A DNA stretch of 7,262 bases from CAYLWW01 sp964387585 (GTDB taxonomy: Bacteria; Pseudomonadota; Alphaproteobacteria; Rickettsiales; Midichloriaceae): NCBI GenBank assembly GCA_964387585.1, contig CAYLWW010000071.1, forward strand, positions 1-7,262, given 5' to 3'. Shown piece after piece: positions 4,960 to 7,262 of the stretch; within the stretch, counting starts at the first letter, position 1, and every line of letters begins with the position of its first letter. Position numbers and translations under genes: made by a program. The notes under the pieces were generated by a model. It was given only the letters and a program-made list of their open reading frames with translations. It was not told the origin of the DNA and did not search any database.

Positions 4960-6647
4960 ATTTACTACTAAAAAGCATTAGTGCCAATTTAAGAATAAGT
5001 GATCGCTCTGATCTAATGGTCTTAGTAGCTACTGCACTATTGTTATTTAATTTATGCATCTATGCAAAACGTAACTCAGAATTATCTGATAATAACAGTG
5101 TCAATAATACTCATTATTATGTTGAAGACAAAGGCATTGATTTAGCTAATAAAGATGAGTTATTGCTTAATCCAATACCTGTTGTCTCTAACAGCATTGA
5201 TATTAAGGATAGTGTAGTTGGCATAGACAATAATGTTAATAAAAGCGCTGTTGTCATTAATTCTCAGCAATCGCTATTAAAGCCTCAAATCAAAAATAAC
5301 ACTAAAAGCTATTCGTTATATTTAAATAATGGTGATACCTTATATAGCCTTTTGATAAGAGTCGGCTTAAGTAATAGTAACGCTCACTTAGTTGCCAAAT
5401 CCGTCGATAAGGTATTTAAAGTTACTAGCCTAAGAGTAGGGCAAAAAATTATTGTTATCCTACCAAATGAAAATAATGTTGCTAATAGTAAATACTTTTC
5501 TAATACCCTTAAGGTAAAATCTATTAATTTACTTATAGAAAAAAAGTTGATTAGAGTGGTTCTAAATGATAATGGAAAAAGTTATCATTCTGTTATAGAG
5601 AATATTTCTGATAATAACTTTTTAGATTCTTTAATTATTAATAATGATAAAAAGAGTATTTATAAAGCTAATGCTGTAGTTAAAGCTAAAAATAGCAAGA
5701 GCCCTACTATTAGCACGGTAAATAAATCAACTAAAATAGTTCAGTCAAACCCAAAACAGCGTTTAATAGCTGGTAGGGTGAAAAGTAGCTTTATTAATTC
5801 TGCTAAACTATCTGGAATTCCTTCTGACATAGTATCTAGCTTTATGCAATTGCTAAGCTATGACATAGATTTTCAAAGGGATTTAAGTAGTAATAGTCAG
5901 TTTAAAGTTTTATATGATAACGATGGCAAAGGAAAAGATCATAAGATAATATACGCTTATTTATCTACTAACAAAGGTAAAATTATAGAAATATATCGCT
6001 ATAAAAATAATGACGGAACTCTAAATTACTATAATAAAGATGGATCTAGTATCAAAAAATCTCTTCTTAAAACTCCTATAAAAAGTCCTGTTATTAGCTC
6101 GGGATTTGGTATGCGTCATCATCCGGTATTGGGTTATTCAAGAATGCATAGAGGTTTAGATTATAAAGCTCCGAAAGGTACTCCAGTATTAGCCGCAGCT
6201 GAAGGAATAGTAGAAACATTACAAAATCACTATAGTTATGGAAAATATATAAAGATAAAGCACAATAATACTTATACAACTTTATACGCTCATCTTGATA
6301 AATTTCATAAAAATTTAACTATTGGAACTAAGATAAAACAAGGGGATATAATAGGTTATGTGGGAACTAGTGGATTATCTACCAGTCCTCATCTACACTA
6401 TGAGCTACATAAAGATGGGAAACAAATAAATCCTGCTAAAGCTTCTTCCATTACAACTAAAGCAGTATTATCAGGACAGCAGGTATTAGCTTTTAATCAA
6501 CATAAGTCATTTGTAAATAAATTGCTTGAAAATCATTCTATCGGTAATAGTGGCTATTTTATAGCTGATAATGGTTCGGCATTATGTTCAAAGTCTTTAA
6601 AGAAGAGTAAAACAAAAAGAGAACAAGATTGTGTAAAAAGTGGTTAA
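4956..6647 (+). CDS. M23 (LytM-type) zinc metalloendopeptidase, envelope peptidoglycan hydrolase
   Basis: M23 peptidases cut peptide cross-links in peptidoglycan; this 563-residue member is probably anchored in the inner membrane facing the periplasm. A single hydrophobic segment (residues 20-37) is followed by an Asn/Ser/Lys-rich linker. Residues 119-169 form a LysM/OapA-like domain (LNNGDTLYSLLIRVGL ... LRVGQKIIVI). Residues 269-320 resemble the second N-terminal domain of Csd3/ShyA/MepM-type enzymes (SAKLSGIPSDIVSSFMQLL). The catalytic domain spans about 377-497: H398 and D402 in HRGLDY, H446 in YAHL and H479-L-H481 in PHLHYE, so zinc ligands H398, D402, H481 and catalytic H446 are all present and activity is expected. 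It is longer than MepM or ShyA (about 430-440) because of the linker and a Lys-rich tail with C544 and C559. ATG 4956 is chosen since the next Met (21) would cut into the membrane segment. Confidence 0.93.
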   Translation: MHLLLKSISANLRISDRSDLMVLVATALLLFNLCIYAKRNSELSDNNSVNNTHYYVEDKGIDLANKDELLLNPIPVVSNSIDIKDSVVGIDNNVNKSAVVINSQQSLLKPQIKNNTKSYSLYLNNGDTLYSLLIRVGLSNSNAHLVAKSVDKVFKVTSLRVGQKIIVILPNENNVANSKYFSNTLKVKSINLLIEKKLIRVVLNDNGKSYHSVIENISDNNFLDSLIINNDKKSIYKANAVVKAKNSKSPTISTVNKSTKIVQSNPKQRLIAGRVKSSFINSAKLSGIPSDIVSSFMQLLSYDIDFQRDLSSNSQFKVLYDNDGKGKDHKIIYAYLSTNKGKIIEIYRYKNNDGTLNYYNKDGSSIKKSLLKTPIKSPVISSGFGMRHHPVLGYSRMHRGLDYKAPKGTPVLAAAEGIVETLQNHYSYGKYIKIKHNNTYTTLYAHLDKFHKNLTIGTKIKQGDIIGYVGTSGLSTSPHLHYELHKDGKQINPAKASSITTKAVLSGQQVLAFNQHKSFVNKLLENHSIGNSGYFIADNGSALCSKSLKKSKTKREQDCVKSG

Positions 6648-6831
6648 TATGATACTTGATTTATTAGATTACAGGTTTTTAAATTTAAGTGAAGTTTTGA
6701 TATTATGTAAGATATCTGCCTCATGTAGTTAATGTTTTCGAAATAAAGTGATATGTTACATAGTTAGAGTTATATAGCCTTGGTCAAATTTTAAATAATC
6801 TCAAATACAGTAAGAGATTGGTATAATACTA
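6648..6831. other. Intergenic stretch after the peptidase gene
   Basis: There is no gene and no strong terminator hairpin in the 184 bases after the peptidase stop. The right end (about 6811-6831, around AGAGATTGGTATAATACTA) directly follows the end of the IS5-type transposase remnant and may contain that element's terminal repeat, but its partner would lie beyond the window. Confidence 0.35.
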
Positions 6832-7262
6832 TTAACAAAATAATTTATACAATTTAGCGATATTAAGAGCGATAGAGATCAAGAACGCATGATCCATTTT
6901 ATCGATCTCTCATAGCAATCTTTTTGTTTTTTCTTTATTCTGCCAAAGAAACGCTAAAAAATGTGATGTTTTTTTATACAAATTGACTCATAAAAAATCT
7001 TCGAGCATTAATTCGCTTAAATGCTATCACTGATGTTGCTCCATGCGATTTTATCATATTTCTAACTATTTACAGTTGTATACTTGTCAGTCACAAGATA
7101 ATTTTTTTTATTCCAAGGCAAGTCTTTTGTTCAAGCTGTTCAAGGCTCTTGCAATCTTACTTATTACCAATTGTATAGTCTACAACATATAGTTAGTTGT
7201 TTTTTATAATGTAAAGTCAACAGCATCAAAAAATATCTCAAAATCATTTAAGGTTTTCCTTA
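6832..7262 (-). pseudogene. IS5-type transposase remnant, C-terminal half, running off the right edge
   Basis: On the minus strand, in scattered frames, this reads DCKSLEQL (near 7140), VTDK (second catalytic-type Asp, codon 7088-7086), IKSHGATSVIAFKR (7052-7011), RFFGRIKKKQK (6953 downward), then after a frameshift DKMDHAFLISIALNIAKLYK and a stop at 6834-6832. This order matches IS5-family transposases (ADKGYDS, GA.AVIP.K, ERFFGRIK, IAMRYDKLDHAFLSFIAL). The codon before RFFGRIK, normally the catalytic Glu, is TAG (6956-6954), one base from GAG. With several further stops and shifts the gene is non-functional. Only about the last half is visible; the rest would lie to the right of the window. 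Confidence 0.8.

Noticed and set aside
6094..6279. Minus-strand open frame of 61 codons
   Set aside because: It lies opposite the conserved M23 catalytic domain and has no family resemblance, so it is a shadow frame.
6822..6827. Perfect -10 hexamer TATAAT downstream of the peptidase
   Set aside because: No suitable -35 box lies 16-18 bases upstream and no gene follows on the plus strand.
6874..6910. Inverted repeat AGAGATC / GATCTCT
   Set aside because: Both arms lie in coding remnants of the IS5-type transposase. The repeat is short and there is no T-run, so a coincidence is likelier than a terminator or attachment site.
1..7262. CRISPR array, tRNA or rRNA gene
   Set aside because: No regularly spaced direct repeats, no tRNA cloverleaf elements such as a GTTCGA-type T-loop with matching acceptor arms, and no conserved rRNA segments were seen by eye on either strand.

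Overview
The window is AT-rich DNA of a type typical of host-associated Alphaproteobacteria, most likely a Rickettsiales-like intracellular bacterium. This is inferred from the strong A/T bias, long gene-poor stretches, weak Shine-Dalgarno signals, many decayed transposase remnants (IS982, IS630 and IS5 types), and a lone cytochrome c maturation gene (ccmC) outside any ccm cluster. The exact species cannot be read from the sequence.

Layout. Positions 1-1000 are an insertion-sequence graveyard: a + strand IS982-type transposase remnant (about 238-571) meets a - strand IS630-type N-terminal remnant (574-920) within a few bases. Then comes an intact + strand gene (1216-1857) with its own predicted promoter (1100-1127) and a hairpin terminator (1920-1962). 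It encodes a 213-residue protein built on an exact 30-residue helical repeat of unknown function. Next is a second IS630-type remnant, this time the C-terminal catalytic half (2009-2266, - strand). So the repeat gene lies between two different pieces of IS630-type transposase.

The central part is ordinary chromosome: on the - strand an APC-superfamily, AdiC-like amino-acid/polyamine transporter (3263-4597) is followed 45 bp later by ccmC (2471-3217), the heme-handling membrane protein of cytochrome c maturation. Across a 358-bp divergent intergenic region rich in small palindromes lies a + strand gene (4956-6647) for an envelope M23 (LytM-type) zinc endopeptidase with a LysM/OapA-like domain, presumably a peptidoglycan hydrolase. 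The window ends in a decayed IS5-type transposase C-terminal half (6832 to the right edge, - strand) whose catalytic Glu codon appears to have become an amber stop.

The genes do not form one pathway. The permease and ccmC may share a transcript; the peptidase is transcribed away from them. The 30-residue repeat protein is the best candidate for something undescribed.
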